Below the pieces are notes generated by a model. The model did not search any database, had not been told where the DNA came from, and worked only from the letters and a program-made list of their open reading frames with translations. A program made the position numbers and the translations under genes. From Diaphorobacter nitroreducens (GTDB lineage: Bacteria; Pseudomonadota; Gammaproteobacteria; Burkholderiales; Burkholderiaceae_C), in the NCBI GenBank assembly GCA_003755025.1, contig RJVL01000005.1, forward strand, positions 1 to 64,000: a DNA stretch of 64,000 nt, given 5' to 3'. Shown here one piece after another: positions 33,232-42,528 of this stretch. The first letter of the stretch is position 1. The number at the start of each line of letters is the position of its first letter.

Positions 33232-36087
33232 TCATCCCACCAGCACCAGCCCGGGCGGCAGGCTGTCGCCCAGGCTGCGCTGCTGGTCCTCGGCCTCCAT
33301 GGCCGTGGGCTGTTCCACCAGCGCGATCCAGCGTGCGGGCGCGTGGGTGGCGCGCATCTTTTCCAGCACTTCGGTGCGCAGAGCGTCGGGTAGGTCGCGG
33401 GCGCGGTCGCCGGTCATGCGGGCGATCTGCGCGGCGGCGAACAGGGCATGCTCGTTGTGGCGCCAGTCCTCGCGCAGCGTGGCATGCAGAAACTCGGCCG
33501 CGGCCTCGGGCGGCATCACGCGGTGGGCGTTGGCTGCCAGCGGCTGGCGCGCTGCCAGGCGGCCGATGGCCCACCAGGTCTGTGCGGACTCATCGGGCCG
33601 CAGCAGGCGCTGCAGCATCCACTGGCCCATTTCCTGGCGGTACTGCCAGGGCACGGCCTCCATGGCGGCGAACAGGCGCAGCATGTCGTCGTAGCTGCCC
33701 CACGCGGCCTTGCCCTGGCTGCGTTGCACGGTCTTTTGCATGCAGCCGGCCACCGCTTCCAGCACCTGCATCTGCTGCGCCTCGTCCAGACCCGCGGCCA
33801 CACGGCGCCAGAACACCCACCATTCGGTCCAGTTGGCGGCGTCCTGGCCGTGGCCCAGGCCCTGGGGGTAGAGCTGCCAGACCTGCGCGATGCGCCACGC
33901 GTCCAGCTCGGCGCCCACCCCCGGGCGCAAGCACCAGCCTGCCAGGTTGAGCCACGTGCGTTCGTGCTCGGGCGTGCGCCGGCGGCGGCGCGCACGCGCC
34001 AGCAATGCATCGAACAGCGCGCGCAGCAAGGCCACGTCCCAGCCGGCGCGGGGGCCCAGGATTTTTTCCAGCGACTGGCGCAGCTGGCGGACCTCCTTGG
34101 GCGCCACGTCCTGTGCCTGGGTGCCGAAGATGCGGTCGATCAGCGCCAGCGCCTGGGGCAGGCGTGAGGCTTTACCCTCCGAGCCTTTTTGGCCGCTGAC
34201 GCTTTCTAGTTCTGTGCGAGAAGCTATCGATTTGGAAGCGCCATCGGTGCCCGCCGCGCCGCGCACGGCAAAGGGCAGCCGCCAGGATTGGTCCGCCTCC
34301 TGCGTTGCCACGCAGCGCACCTCCAGCGTGCCCACCTCGGTCATGCAGGCCTGCAATTGCACTTCCACCTGGGCGGTGGCGCGGCCTTCGGGTGCGGGCA
34401 GCGCCGTGGCCAGCGGCGGCAGTTCCGCCCAGCCGTCGCCCTCCAGCGGTGCGATCTGCCCGGCCTGCGCCTGGCCCTGGCTGCGCGCCACCAGCGCGAA
34501 GCGCACGGCCTGGCCCAGCCGCAGCGCGAAGCGCCGGCTCGTCAGGACCAGGCGCACGCCTTCTTCGGTGCCGCGGGGCAGCAGGCAGATGCCCTGCGGC
34601 GCAGTGCCCGCCTTGCCCGGCAGCACCAGCCAGTAGCTGCGCGCCGAGCCGCCGCCGATGCGTGGGACTATGGTTTTAGGAGCTGCTGGCGCTTGTCCTG
34701 ACTGGGCTGTGTGCGTATTTGATGATGAATGCTGCGCCAACCCGTACGCCGCAGCGCCGCGCGCCACGGCCCAGTCGGGATGCGGGTTGTGCAGCACGCG
34801 GGGCAGTGCGCCGCGCCAGTGCGCAAGCACCTCCGTGAGCCGCTGCACCAGCGCCGGCGCATGGAATACCCCGCCGTTGAGCAGCAGGGTGTCGGGCAAA
34901 TCGCCCCCAGCGTGCTGCGCCAGGAACTGCGCCAGATGGCGCGTGATGGCCGCGTCAGCGGGGTAGGGCAGGCCCAGCCCGCGCAGCGCACCCTGGCGGC
35001 GCGCCGGGCGATCGCCGATCGGTACCTGCGGCAGAAAGCCTTCCACCACGCATTGCAGCACCTGCGCGCGTGTGAGCGTGGCCGTGTGTGTCTGCGCCAG
35101 CATGCGGCTGCCCGTGCCCAGCAGGGTGACTGCGGCGCTGTCGGGGGCGCCGTCGGCCAGCAGCAACTCCTTGGCCTGCCGGCAGCGCTGCACCAGTTGG
35201 GCGAAGCGCGCGGCGGGCAAACGCGCGGCGGGTAACCGCGCGGCGGGCAGGTGGCCACCGTCGCCGGCGAACTGCGGCTCCAGCAGGTGCGCCAGCGCCA
35301 GATCCATGTTGTCGCCGCCCAGCATCAGGTGCTCTCCCACGGCGATGCGCGTCAGCCGGGGCGTGCCGCCGGCCTGCGTGTCCACGCGGATCAGCGTGAG
35401 ATCCGTGGTGCCGCCGCCCACGTCCACCACCAGTACCAGGCGGCAGCCCGCCAATTGCGCGGCCAGTTGTTCGCCTTGCAGCGCCAGCCAGTCGTGGAAT
35501 GCGGCCTTGGGCTCTTCCAAGAGCTGCAGCGCTGGCAAGCCGGCCAGGCGTGCGGCCTCCAGCGTGAGCGCGCGCGCGCCCTCGTCGAACGAAGCCGGCA
35601 CGGTGAGCACCAGGTCTTGCGCATGCAGCGGCGCATCGGGGTGGGCGGCGTCCCATGCCGCGCGCACATGTGCCAGGTACGACGCGCTGGCCTGCACCGG
35701 CGAGACCCGGGCCACGTCCTGCGGCGCGCCCCAGGGCAGGATGGGCGCCGTGCGGTCCACGCCTGGGTGGGACAACCAGCTCTTGGCACTTTCCACCAGC
35801 CGCCCTGGCACGGCTGCACCCAGGTCGCGCGCCCAGCGGCCGAGGGTGGCCGGGGTGTCGTCCGTGGCCTCCAGGGGCGGCCACGGCTGTCGCCACGCCT
35901 CGCCCAACTCGCCGGGTGCCGCCTGGTAGCGCAGCGAGGGCAGCAGCGGCTGCGCCTGCACCTCGCCCGCCGAGAGGCGCTGCGGGATGGGCAGCAGCGC
36001 GATGTCCGCCGCGCGGCCTTCCAGCGGCGCATAGGCGCAGGCGGTGTGGCTGGTGCCCAGGTCGATGCCGACGGTGTAGCGTTTCAC
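33232..36087 (-). CDS. Hsp70-family protein with C-terminal DUF3731
   Basis: A 951-aa DnaK-like protein. The ATPase domain (residues about 1-500) has the phosphate-1 motif YTVGIDLGTSHTACAY at the N-terminus, phosphate-2 VVDVGGGTTDLTLI and the adenosine-side LLNGGVFHAPALVQRL. There is no canonical substrate-binding domain; the C-terminal 300 residues are a helical DUF3731-type region (DWALLR-like ALLRALFDALLARARRRRR, then WRRVAAGLDEAQQMQVLEAV). It begins at GTG 36087, 4 nt after the oxidoreductase stop. Two palindromic repeats (copies 7 and 8) and a 15-bp triplet repeat are embedded in frame. Confidence 0.82.
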   Translation of the reverse strand: MKRYTVGIDLGTSHTACAYAPLEGRAADIALLPIPQRLSAGEVQAQPLLPSLRYQAAPGELGEAWRQPWPPLEATDDTPATLGRWARDLGAAVPGRLVESAKSWLSHPGVDRTAPILPWGAPQDVARVSPVQASASYLAHVRAAWDAAHPDAPLHAQDLVLTVPASFDEGARALTLEAARLAGLPALQLLEEPKAAFHDWLALQGEQLAAQLAGCRLVLVVDVGGGTTDLTLIRVDTQAGGTPRLTRIAVGEHLMLGGDNMDLALAHLLEPQFAGDGGHLPAARLPAARLPAARFAQLVQRCRQAKELLLADGAPDSAAVTLLGTGSRMLAQTHTATLTRAQVLQCVVEGFLPQVPIGDRPARRQGALRGLGLPYPADAAITRHLAQFLAQHAGGDLPDTLLLNGGVFHAPALVQRLTEVLAHWRGALPRVLHNPHPDWAVARGAAAYGLAQHSSSNTHTAQSGQAPAAPKTIVPRIGGGSARSYWLVLPGKAGTAPQGICLLPRGTEEGVRLVLTSRRFALRLGQAVRFALVARSQGQAQAGQIAPLEGDGWAELPPLATALPAPEGRATAQVEVQLQACMTEVGTLEVRCVATQEADQSWRLPFAVRGAAGTDGASKSIASRTELESVSGQKGSEGKASRLPQALALIDRIFGTQAQDVAPKEVRQLRQSLEKILGPRAGWDVALLRALFDALLARARRRRRTPEHERTWLNLAGWCLRPGVGAELDAWRIAQVWQLYPQGLGHGQDAANWTEWWVFWRRVAAGLDEAQQMQVLEAVAGCMQKTVQRSQGKAAWGSYDDMLRLFAAMEAVPWQYRQEMGQWMLQRLLRPDESAQTWWAIGRLAARQPLAANAHRVMPPEAAAEFLHATLREDWRHNEHALFAAAQIARMTGDRARDLPDALRTEVLEKMRATHAPARWIALVEQPTAMEAEDQQRSLGDSLPPGLVLVG
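34181..34240 (-). repeat. Palindromic repeat copy 8, in frame in the DUF3731 Hsp70 gene
   Basis: On the minus strand: ATAGCTTCTCGCACAGAACT, AGAAAGCGTCAGCGGCC, AAAAAGGC. A diverged copy translated as residues about 617-636 (KSIASRTELESVSGQKGSEG), at the border between the beta-rich region and the DUF3731 domain. Confidence 0.7.
34666..34735. repeat. Palindromic repeat copy 7, in frame in the DUF3731 Hsp70 gene
   Basis: GGTTTTAGGAGCTGCTGGCG, CTTGTCC and a diverged second arm. Translated on the minus strand as about HSSSNTHTAQSGQAPAAPKT (residues near 453-473). The paralogous Hsp70 at 36696 lacks this segment between AAYFGH and the RGGAAQSYY block. Confidence 0.7.
35206..35250. repeat. Three tandem 15-bp units within the Hsp70 gene
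   Basis: Units GCGCGCGGCGGGCAA, ACGCGCGGCGGGTAA and CCGCGCGGCGGGCAG, encoding LPAAR three times on the minus strand. The length is in frame and may vary between strains. Confidence 0.9.
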
Positions 36088-36091
36088 CCGG

Positions 36092-36685
36092 CTAAGCCCA
36101 TGAAGACAGCGCGCGTGCGATGCGCGCGTTGAACCGCTGCACCTGGGCGGCGGACAGGCGCTCGGCGCCGTAGAGCGAGAGCATGTCGAAGGCACTGCGT
36201 GGCGCGCAGGTGCCCAGCAGCGCCGTCTTGAGCACGCGCCGCACAGGCCGGCGCAGCACCAGCCGGTCCACCCACCAGGGCGAGCCCAGCGTGGTGATGG
36301 CCAGTGTCCTGCGCAGCCGGTGCAGGCGGGGGCGGATGGGCCCCAGGTCGGTCGCATGGTCGTAAGCCACGCCGGGCGCCCATACGCGGTCGAACCAGCC
36401 CTTGAGCACCGCCGGAAAGCCGAACCACCAGGTCGGAAAGACCAGCACCAGCGCCTCGGCCTGCAGCAGCCGGTCGATCTGCGCTTGCACAGCGCCGCCG
36501 TCGAAGGCCGTGCCGTAGTAGCTGCGGCGCTCCGCCGCCGTGAGCGCGGGCGCGAAGCCCGTGCGGCACAGGTCCTCCACCTGCACCGTGTGCCCTGCGG
36601 CGGTGAGGGTGCGGATGGCTTCCTGCGCCAGCGACTGGCACAGGCTGTCCTCCAGCGGATGCGCGATGACGACCAGGCAGTGCAT
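36092..36685 (-). CDS. NAD(P)H-dependent flavodoxin-fold oxidoreductase
   Basis: A 197-aa protein of the NQO1/KefF/MdaB flavodoxin-like family (MHCLVVIAHPLEDSLCQSLA at the N-terminus). FMN/FAD-contacting segments are VLVFPTWWFGFPAVLKGWFDRVWAPG and TTLGSPWWVDR. Such enzymes make two-electron quinone reductions or gate K+ efflux channels. The gene is sandwiched between two hsp70 genes on the same strand, 10 nt after one and 4 nt before the other, so it is part of that operon. I chose the Met before HCLVVIAHP; a Met 20 codons upstream overlaps the Hsp70 stop region. Confidence 0.78.
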   Translation of the reverse strand: MHCLVVIAHPLEDSLCQSLAQEAIRTLTAAGHTVQVEDLCRTGFAPALTAAERRSYYGTAFDGGAVQAQIDRLLQAEALVLVFPTWWFGFPAVLKGWFDRVWAPGVAYDHATDLGPIRPRLHRLRRTLAITTLGSPWWVDRLVLRRPVRRVLKTALLGTCAPRSAFDMLSLYGAERLSAAQVQRFNARIARALSSWA

Positions 36686-36695
36686 GGCGCTGGCG

Positions 36696-38618
36696 TCAGG
36701 CCTGTGTCTGGGCGCGCACGTCGAACTCCACCTTCCAGCGCTCATGGCCTCCCACGGGAACGGCGCTCAGCTCCAGCGTGCCGATATCGGTCACGCGGGC
36801 GTGCAGGGTGACGGGTACGACCTCGCCGGGCGTGCGGCCCTCGGGGGGCAGGTGGGCCTCGATCTCCTGCAGTTCCACCAGCTCTTCGGGCCCCCAGAAG
36901 TCCAGCAGCGTGCCCACGGTGTCGCCGCGGCGCACGCTGGAGCCGAAGAAGCGCAGCCGCACCGGCTCGCCCACCACCAGGCCGAATTCCTGGGCATGCA
37001 GCGCGACCTCGGTGCCTTCCTCCATGCCGAACGGCGCCAGGCACAGGGCGCTCAGGGGCGGCTCCATGCCGGGAATGGCGGGCATGTTGCTCTCCACGCC
37101 CACGTAGTAGCTTTGCGCCGCGCCGCCGCGGATGCGCACGCCGCGCCCCGCCGCAGTGACATGGCCGAAGTACGCCGCGCCGCGTGCCACGGCCAGGTCC
37201 AGCTGGGCGCCTTCCAGCAGCCGGGCCGGGGCGGCGCCCTCGGCAGCCAGCCAGCCGTTGATGACGCCGACGATGCGCTCAGCGATCTGGGGGGCCTTCA
37301 GCACGCCGCCGTTGAACAGAAGGGCCGTGGGGTGCAGGAAGCTGGCGCCCCCCGCCTGCCTGTCGGCCAGGCCAGGGATCTGTGCCGTGGCATCGAGCTG
37401 GCGCGACAGGAAGGCCGCCAGGTGGCGCGTGACGGCCGCGTCCTGCGCGTAGGGCAGGCCCAGTTGCGTGAGCGCGCCGCGCGCGCGGGTCAGGGGCTTG
37501 TCGCCCACGGCCACCTGCGGGAAGAACCCCTCGACCAGCAGCGCCTGCACTTCGGCGCGCGTCACCTCGGTGCGGATGCTGCCGCCGATCAGCTTGCTGC
37601 CGCGGCTGGGGACAACCACAGGCACGGATGGCAGCGCCTCGTCGGCCAGCAGCTGCTCCTTGGCCGCGCGGCAGCCATGGGCGAGGGCGCGGGTCTGCCA
37701 GGCGTCCAGCGGCTTGCCCTCCTGGGCCAGCTTGCGCGCCACGCCATAGGCCAGGGCCAGGTCCATGTTGTCGCCGCCCAGCAGGATGTGCTCGCCCACC
37801 GCCACGCGCTGCAGTTCCAGGGCGCCGTCCTTCTCCAGCACCGCGATCAACGACAGGTCCGTGGTGCCGCCGCCCACGTCCACCACCAGGATGACGTCGC
37901 CGCTCGCGACCTGCTTGCGCCACCCGCCGCCGCTGGCCTGGATCCAGCTGTACAGCGCGGCCTGGGGCTCTTCCAGCAGCGTCAGGCGCTCCAGGCCGGC
38001 GGCGCGGCAGGCCTCGGCCGTCAACTCGCGCGCGGCCGGGTCGAACGATGCGGGAATGGTGACGGTGATGTCCTGCTGCTCCAGCGGCGCCTCGGGGTGG
38101 GCCTGGTTCCAGGCCCAGCGCAGGTGCGACAGGTAGCGCGCCGATGCGGCCAGGGGCGACACGCGTGGCACCTCCGACGGCGCATCGGGCGGCAGGATGG
38201 GCGCACGCCGGTCCACGCCCGGGTGGCACAGCCAGCTCTTGGCGCTGGACACCAGGCGGATCGGCGTGGCCGCGCCGCGCGTGCGCGCCAGCTCGCCCAC
38301 CACGCCGTCCTGGCCTGCGCCGCCACCGGGCAGCGCCGTGTCGGCGGCGCTCAACTCGCTCTCATGCGGCAGGTACAGGAAGGAGGGCAGCAGCGGCCGC
38401 GCCTCCACGCTGGCCGGTCCGGTGAGTTGCGGAATATCCAGCACCTGCTGCACGACGGCGTCGCCGTCGCTGGCGTGCCGGTCCACGTACGACAGCGCGC
38501 AGTGCGTGGTGCCCAGATCGATGCCGATGCTGTACTGGGCGTTGTTTTTGCCTGTAGCGCTTGCAGGGTAAGCGCTGGCAGCTATGGTTTCAGGAGTGTT
38601 GGGCATATCCGTGTTCAC
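36696..38618 (-). CDS. Hsp70-family protein (DnaK-like ATPase, no DUF3731)
   Basis: A 640-aa DnaK-like protein. The ATPase motifs are YSIGIDLGTTHCALSYVD near residue 29, VVDVGGGTTDLSLIAV near 248 and GGDNMDLALAYGVARKL. The C-terminal 150 residues form a short beta-rich region (LHAQEFGLVVGEPVRLRFFG, and DIGTLELSAVPVGG) in place of a standard substrate-binding domain. The N-terminal tail of about 20 residues (TPETIAASAYPASATGKNN) is encoded by repeat copy 9. Its ATG overlaps the DUF2760 stop as ATGA. It is paralogous to the longer Hsp70 two genes downstream. Confidence 0.85.
   Translation of the reverse strand: MNTDMPNTPETIAASAYPASATGKNNAQYSIGIDLGTTHCALSYVDRHASDGDAVVQQVLDIPQLTGPASVEARPLLPSFLYLPHESELSAADTALPGGGAGQDGVVGELARTRGAATPIRLVSSAKSWLCHPGVDRRAPILPPDAPSEVPRVSPLAASARYLSHLRWAWNQAHPEAPLEQQDITVTIPASFDPAARELTAEACRAAGLERLTLLEEPQAALYSWIQASGGGWRKQVASGDVILVVDVGGGTTDLSLIAVLEKDGALELQRVAVGEHILLGGDNMDLALAYGVARKLAQEGKPLDAWQTRALAHGCRAAKEQLLADEALPSVPVVVPSRGSKLIGGSIRTEVTRAEVQALLVEGFFPQVAVGDKPLTRARGALTQLGLPYAQDAAVTRHLAAFLSRQLDATAQIPGLADRQAGGASFLHPTALLFNGGVLKAPQIAERIVGVINGWLAAEGAAPARLLEGAQLDLAVARGAAYFGHVTAAGRGVRIRGGAAQSYYVGVESNMPAIPGMEPPLSALCLAPFGMEEGTEVALHAQEFGLVVGEPVRLRFFGSSVRRGDTVGTLLDFWGPEELVELQEIEAHLPPEGRTPGEVVPVTLHARVTDIGTLELSAVPVGGHERWKVEFDVRAQTQA
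38541..38595 (-). repeat. Palindromic repeat copy 9, in frame at the Hsp70 N-terminus
   Basis: On the minus strand: CCATAGCTGCCAGCGCTTA, CCCTG, CAAGCGCTACAGGCAAAAAC. It encodes residues about 8-26 of the Hsp70 and lies just before its phosphate-1 motif. Confidence 0.85.
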
Positions 38619-39253
38619 AGCTCCACCTCGGCCTGGGCCAGCACGGCGGCTGCCCGCGGGTCGGTGAGCTGCGGCAGGCGCACGGCGGTCGCCTTCCAGC
38701 CGCGGTGGGTCAGCTGGCCCGTGAACGGCGCCTGGCCCAGCACATTGCCCGTGAGGCGCACGGCCGTGGAGTCAAAGCCGACCGGCAGGGTAACGTGGCT
38801 GCCCTCGCCCTCGGGGCGCACGGCCTCGATGGTGAAATGCTCGCGCAGCACCTTGCTGCAGCCCTCGTGGACCACGCGCGCGGCGGCGCCGATCTCGGCA
38901 TCGGAGTAGGGCGCCACGTCTTCCTGCAGAAAGTCCACCAGGCGCGCCTCGCGCTGCAGCAGGCCCAGCAGCTGCAGCGCGGCGGTGTCGGTGGCGACTT
39001 CGACGCGCTTTTCCACCACTTTCTCGACGGGCACCTCCACGCGGACCTCGACGATCTTCTCCACGATTGTTTCCACGGGCACTTCCACCCGCACTGCCTG
39101 GGGAGCCGGTGGCGCCACGTCGGCGGCCAGCGCTTCACCCGCGCGCAGGCGCTGGATGTCGGCGGCCAGGCGGCCGTTGCCCAGGATGGCGAAAAAGCTG
39201 CCGATGGCGATGGCCATGCGGCTCAGGAAGGAGGGGTGTGCTGGAGTGTTCAT
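38615..39253 (-). CDS. DUF2760 protein, first gene of the Hsp70 operon
   Basis: A 212-aa protein. A hydrophobic N-terminal segment ([19 protein letters not shown]) is followed by a Val/Glu/Pro repeat tract ([34 protein letters not shown]) and a C-terminal DUF2760 domain of about 120 residues ([22 protein letters not shown], then [16 protein letters not shown]). No function is known; the strict linkage to Hsp70 genes suggests a client-binding or nucleotide-exchange partner. The start at 39253 follows the promoter-proximal GC-rich region shared with the divergent ruvB. Confidence 0.75.
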
Positions 39254-39444
39254 GGGCTGTCGCTGCAAGGGGGCGCCGGGCCGAGGCGGCGCGGCGCACA
39301 GGGGCGGGTGCGGCGTTCGAGTGGTCCGGGAGGGGGACGGGGCTCGCCCGCGCGCGGCGCGCGAAGGCGGCGATGTTACCGAAAGGCGGCTATCCCTGGC
39401 CCGCGCGGGGTGGCGGCGCGGCTCGGCTGCGCGGGGGAATGGGG

Positions 39445-39450
39445 GACAAT
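39445..39450 (+). promoter_or_regulatory. Candidate minus-10 of ruvB
   Basis: GACAAT 27 nt upstream of the ruvB ATG, within the 224-bp region divergent from the DUF2760/Hsp70 operon. No clear minus-35. Confidence 0.35.
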
Positions 39451-39477
39451 GCACGCGCCCTTCCTGGTCCGCTTCGC

Positions 39478-40548
<1,071 letters not shown>

Positions 40549-40552
40549 TCGC

Positions 40553-42346
40553 TCAGGCCGCGTGGGGGGTGAGCGGCTGCGTCCGTGCGTCGGCTTGGTG
40601 CGCCGCGCCGCGGGTCAGCGCTGTGACCATCCCGCTCACGATGAGCACCTGGGCCGCATAGTAAGTGGCCAGCACCCACAGCTGCGACAAGGGCAGCGGC
40701 TGCACGAAGCGGTTGGTGGCCAGCAGCGAATCGCTGAGCATGAAGCAGCACGCGCCCAGCGCCACCGCAAGCGACGAGCGCTCGCGCAGCGCCGCGTGGC
40801 GCCCCCAGGCCTGCGCCGCCATCAGCGCGATCACCACCACATACACGGCCACCGGCACCCGCAGCGCTGCCGGCAATCCGCCGTGCCAGAGGAAGGCGTA
40901 CATGCCGATGCCCAGCGCCAGCGTACCCCCGAGTGCCCCGCGGTGGCCGAACCAACCCACGCCCTGCTTGAACAGCGCGATGTAGCACAGGTGCGCCAGC
41001 AGGAAGCTCACCAGCCCGGGAATGAACAGGTGCTCTGACAGCATCAGGAACACGTCGCCCGCCAGCGAACCCAGCAGCGCGCTCAGCAGCAGCCAGCATG
41101 ACCGGTGCAGGCCAAAACGGCCTGTAGCGCTCATTGGATAAGCGTGATTAGCTGCATAAACAATAGCAATCGCCATGGTCAGCGGCTTGAACAGCAGGTG
41201 CCACGCCGTGAACCCCAGCGCGCTGGTCGCCGTGGCCAGCGCCCCGGCTTCGATCATCAGCGCCAACCCCATGCCAATGCGCCCCTGCATGGCCGCGCCC
41301 AGCGCCCACTGGCAGGCCAGCAGCGTGGCGAACCACACGGCGTTGGTCGCCAGCGGTGCGCCGTCGGCCTGCCACAGGAATGCCGCCACGCCCGCCAGCA
41401 GCAGCACGAACTGCACGCCGGCAAACCAGCGCAGCGGCGCGGACAGGGGTGGGTCGAACAGGGGCATGTCGTGGAGGTTGAAGGCCGGCTTGGGAAAGCG
41501 CTGCGCCACATCGGCGGGGCGCCAGCCCGGGGCTTTCAGCCACACGCGCAGCTTGTCCGCCCAGCGGCGGGCGTGCCAGCTGTCGTGCAGCAGGCCTGCA
41601 TACACCTGGGCGTTGGCCCAGAGCGGGTCCCAGCTGTTGAGCAGGCCGCGCGTGCCGTACACGCATTTCTCCCGCGGGTCCTCGTCCTTGAAGGTACCGA
41701 ACAGCCGGTCCCACACGATCAGGATGCCGCCGTAGTTTTTGTCCAGGTAGCTGTCGTTCACGGCGTGGTGCACGCGGTGGTTGCTGGGGCTGCAGAACCA
41801 GCGGTCGAACCAGCCCAGCCGCCCCACCTGCTCGGTATGCACCCAAAATTGGTACAGCAGGTCGACCAGCCCCACCACCACGAACACCAGCGGCGGCACG
41901 CCCGCCAGCGCCATCGGCAGGTAGAACACCCAGCCCAGGACCGCGCCGGAACTGGTCTGGCGCAGCGCGGTGGACAGGTTGTAGTCCTGGCTCTGGTGGT
42001 GCACCGCATGCGCGGCCCACAGCACGGCCACTTCGTGCCCCATGCGGTGCAGCCAGTAGTAGCAGAAGTCGTAGAACACCAGCGCGATGAGCCAGCCGTA
42101 CCAGGTGGTCCAGAACGCCTCGCTGCGCCACAGCGCCAGGTGCTCATAGGCCAGCGTGTACAGCCCCACGCGCAGCAGCACGGTGAACACCGCGCTGGTC
42201 TGGCTGAGCATGCCCAGGCTGACGCTGCTCACCGCATCGGCCAGCCGCAGCGCGGGCCGCCCGCGCCGACGGCCGATGGCCCATTCCAGCGCCATGAGGG
42301 CGAGGAACACCGGGGTGACGAGGACGATGATCTGGCTGCCGGACAT
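40553..42346 (-). CDS. Fusion of sterol-desaturase/AGMO-like hydroxylase and YhhN (lysoplasmalogenase-like) domain
   Basis: A 597-aa membrane protein with two enzyme modules. Residues about 1-260 are a fatty-acid-hydroxylase domain with the three His boxes: HRMGH (100-104), HAVHH (113-117) and NHRVHH (190-194), plus FWVHTEQ. Together with DKNYGGILIVWDRLFGTF this resembles alkylglycerol monooxygenase (TMEM195/AGMO). Residues about 330-590 are an eight-helix YhhN/TMEM86 domain (LLLSALLGSLAGDVFLML, ACCFMLSDSLLATNRF), the family of lysoplasmalogenases. Both modules act on ether lipids in other organisms. Repeat copy 10 lies in a loop of the second module. Confidence 0.8.
   Translation of the reverse strand: MSGSQIIVLVTPVFLALMALEWAIGRRRGRPALRLADAVSSVSLGMLSQTSAVFTVLLRVGLYTLAYEHLALWRSEAFWTTWYGWLIALVFYDFCYYWLHRMGHEVAVLWAAHAVHHQSQDYNLSTALRQTSSGAVLGWVFYLPMALAGVPPLVFVVVGLVDLLYQFWVHTEQVGRLGWFDRWFCSPSNHRVHHAVNDSYLDKNYGGILIVWDRLFGTFKDEDPREKCVYGTRGLLNSWDPLWANAQVYAGLLHDSWHARRWADKLRVWLKAPGWRPADVAQRFPKPAFNLHDMPLFDPPLSAPLRWFAGVQFVLLLAGVAAFLWQADGAPLATNAVWFATLLACQWALGAAMQGRIGMGLALMIEAGALATATSALGFTAWHLLFKPLTMAIAIVYAANHAYPMSATGRFGLHRSCWLLLSALLGSLAGDVFLMLSEHLFIPGLVSFLLAHLCYIALFKQGVGWFGHRGALGGTLALGIGMYAFLWHGGLPAALRVPVAVYVVVIALMAAQAWGRHAALRERSSLAVALGACCFMLSDSLLATNRFVQPLPLSQLWVLATYYAAQVLIVSGMVTALTRGAAHQADARTQPLTPHAA
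41111..41168 (-). repeat. Palindromic repeat copy 10, in frame in the desaturase/YhhN fusion
   Basis: On the minus strand: TATGCAGCTAATCACGCTTA, TCCAATG, AGCGCTACAGGCCGTTTT. It encodes residues about 394-412 (VYAANHAYPMSATGRF), a loop between the first and second helices of the YhhN module. Confidence 0.75.
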
Positions 42347-42528
42347 GGGAACGATTGTGGGCTGCAGCCAAGTCCGCCGCGAGGAGGGCAACCCTTAAGC
42401 GCCTGCGCCTGAAAATCGGGTAGGTGGGCCTGGCTGCGCTGAAGGGGGCCGCGCCCTTCCACGCCGCCGCAAGGCGACCCGCGTCGCCGTCATCGCTGTC
42501 CGTCCCGGCCGCCGGGGCCCGCGTCCGT

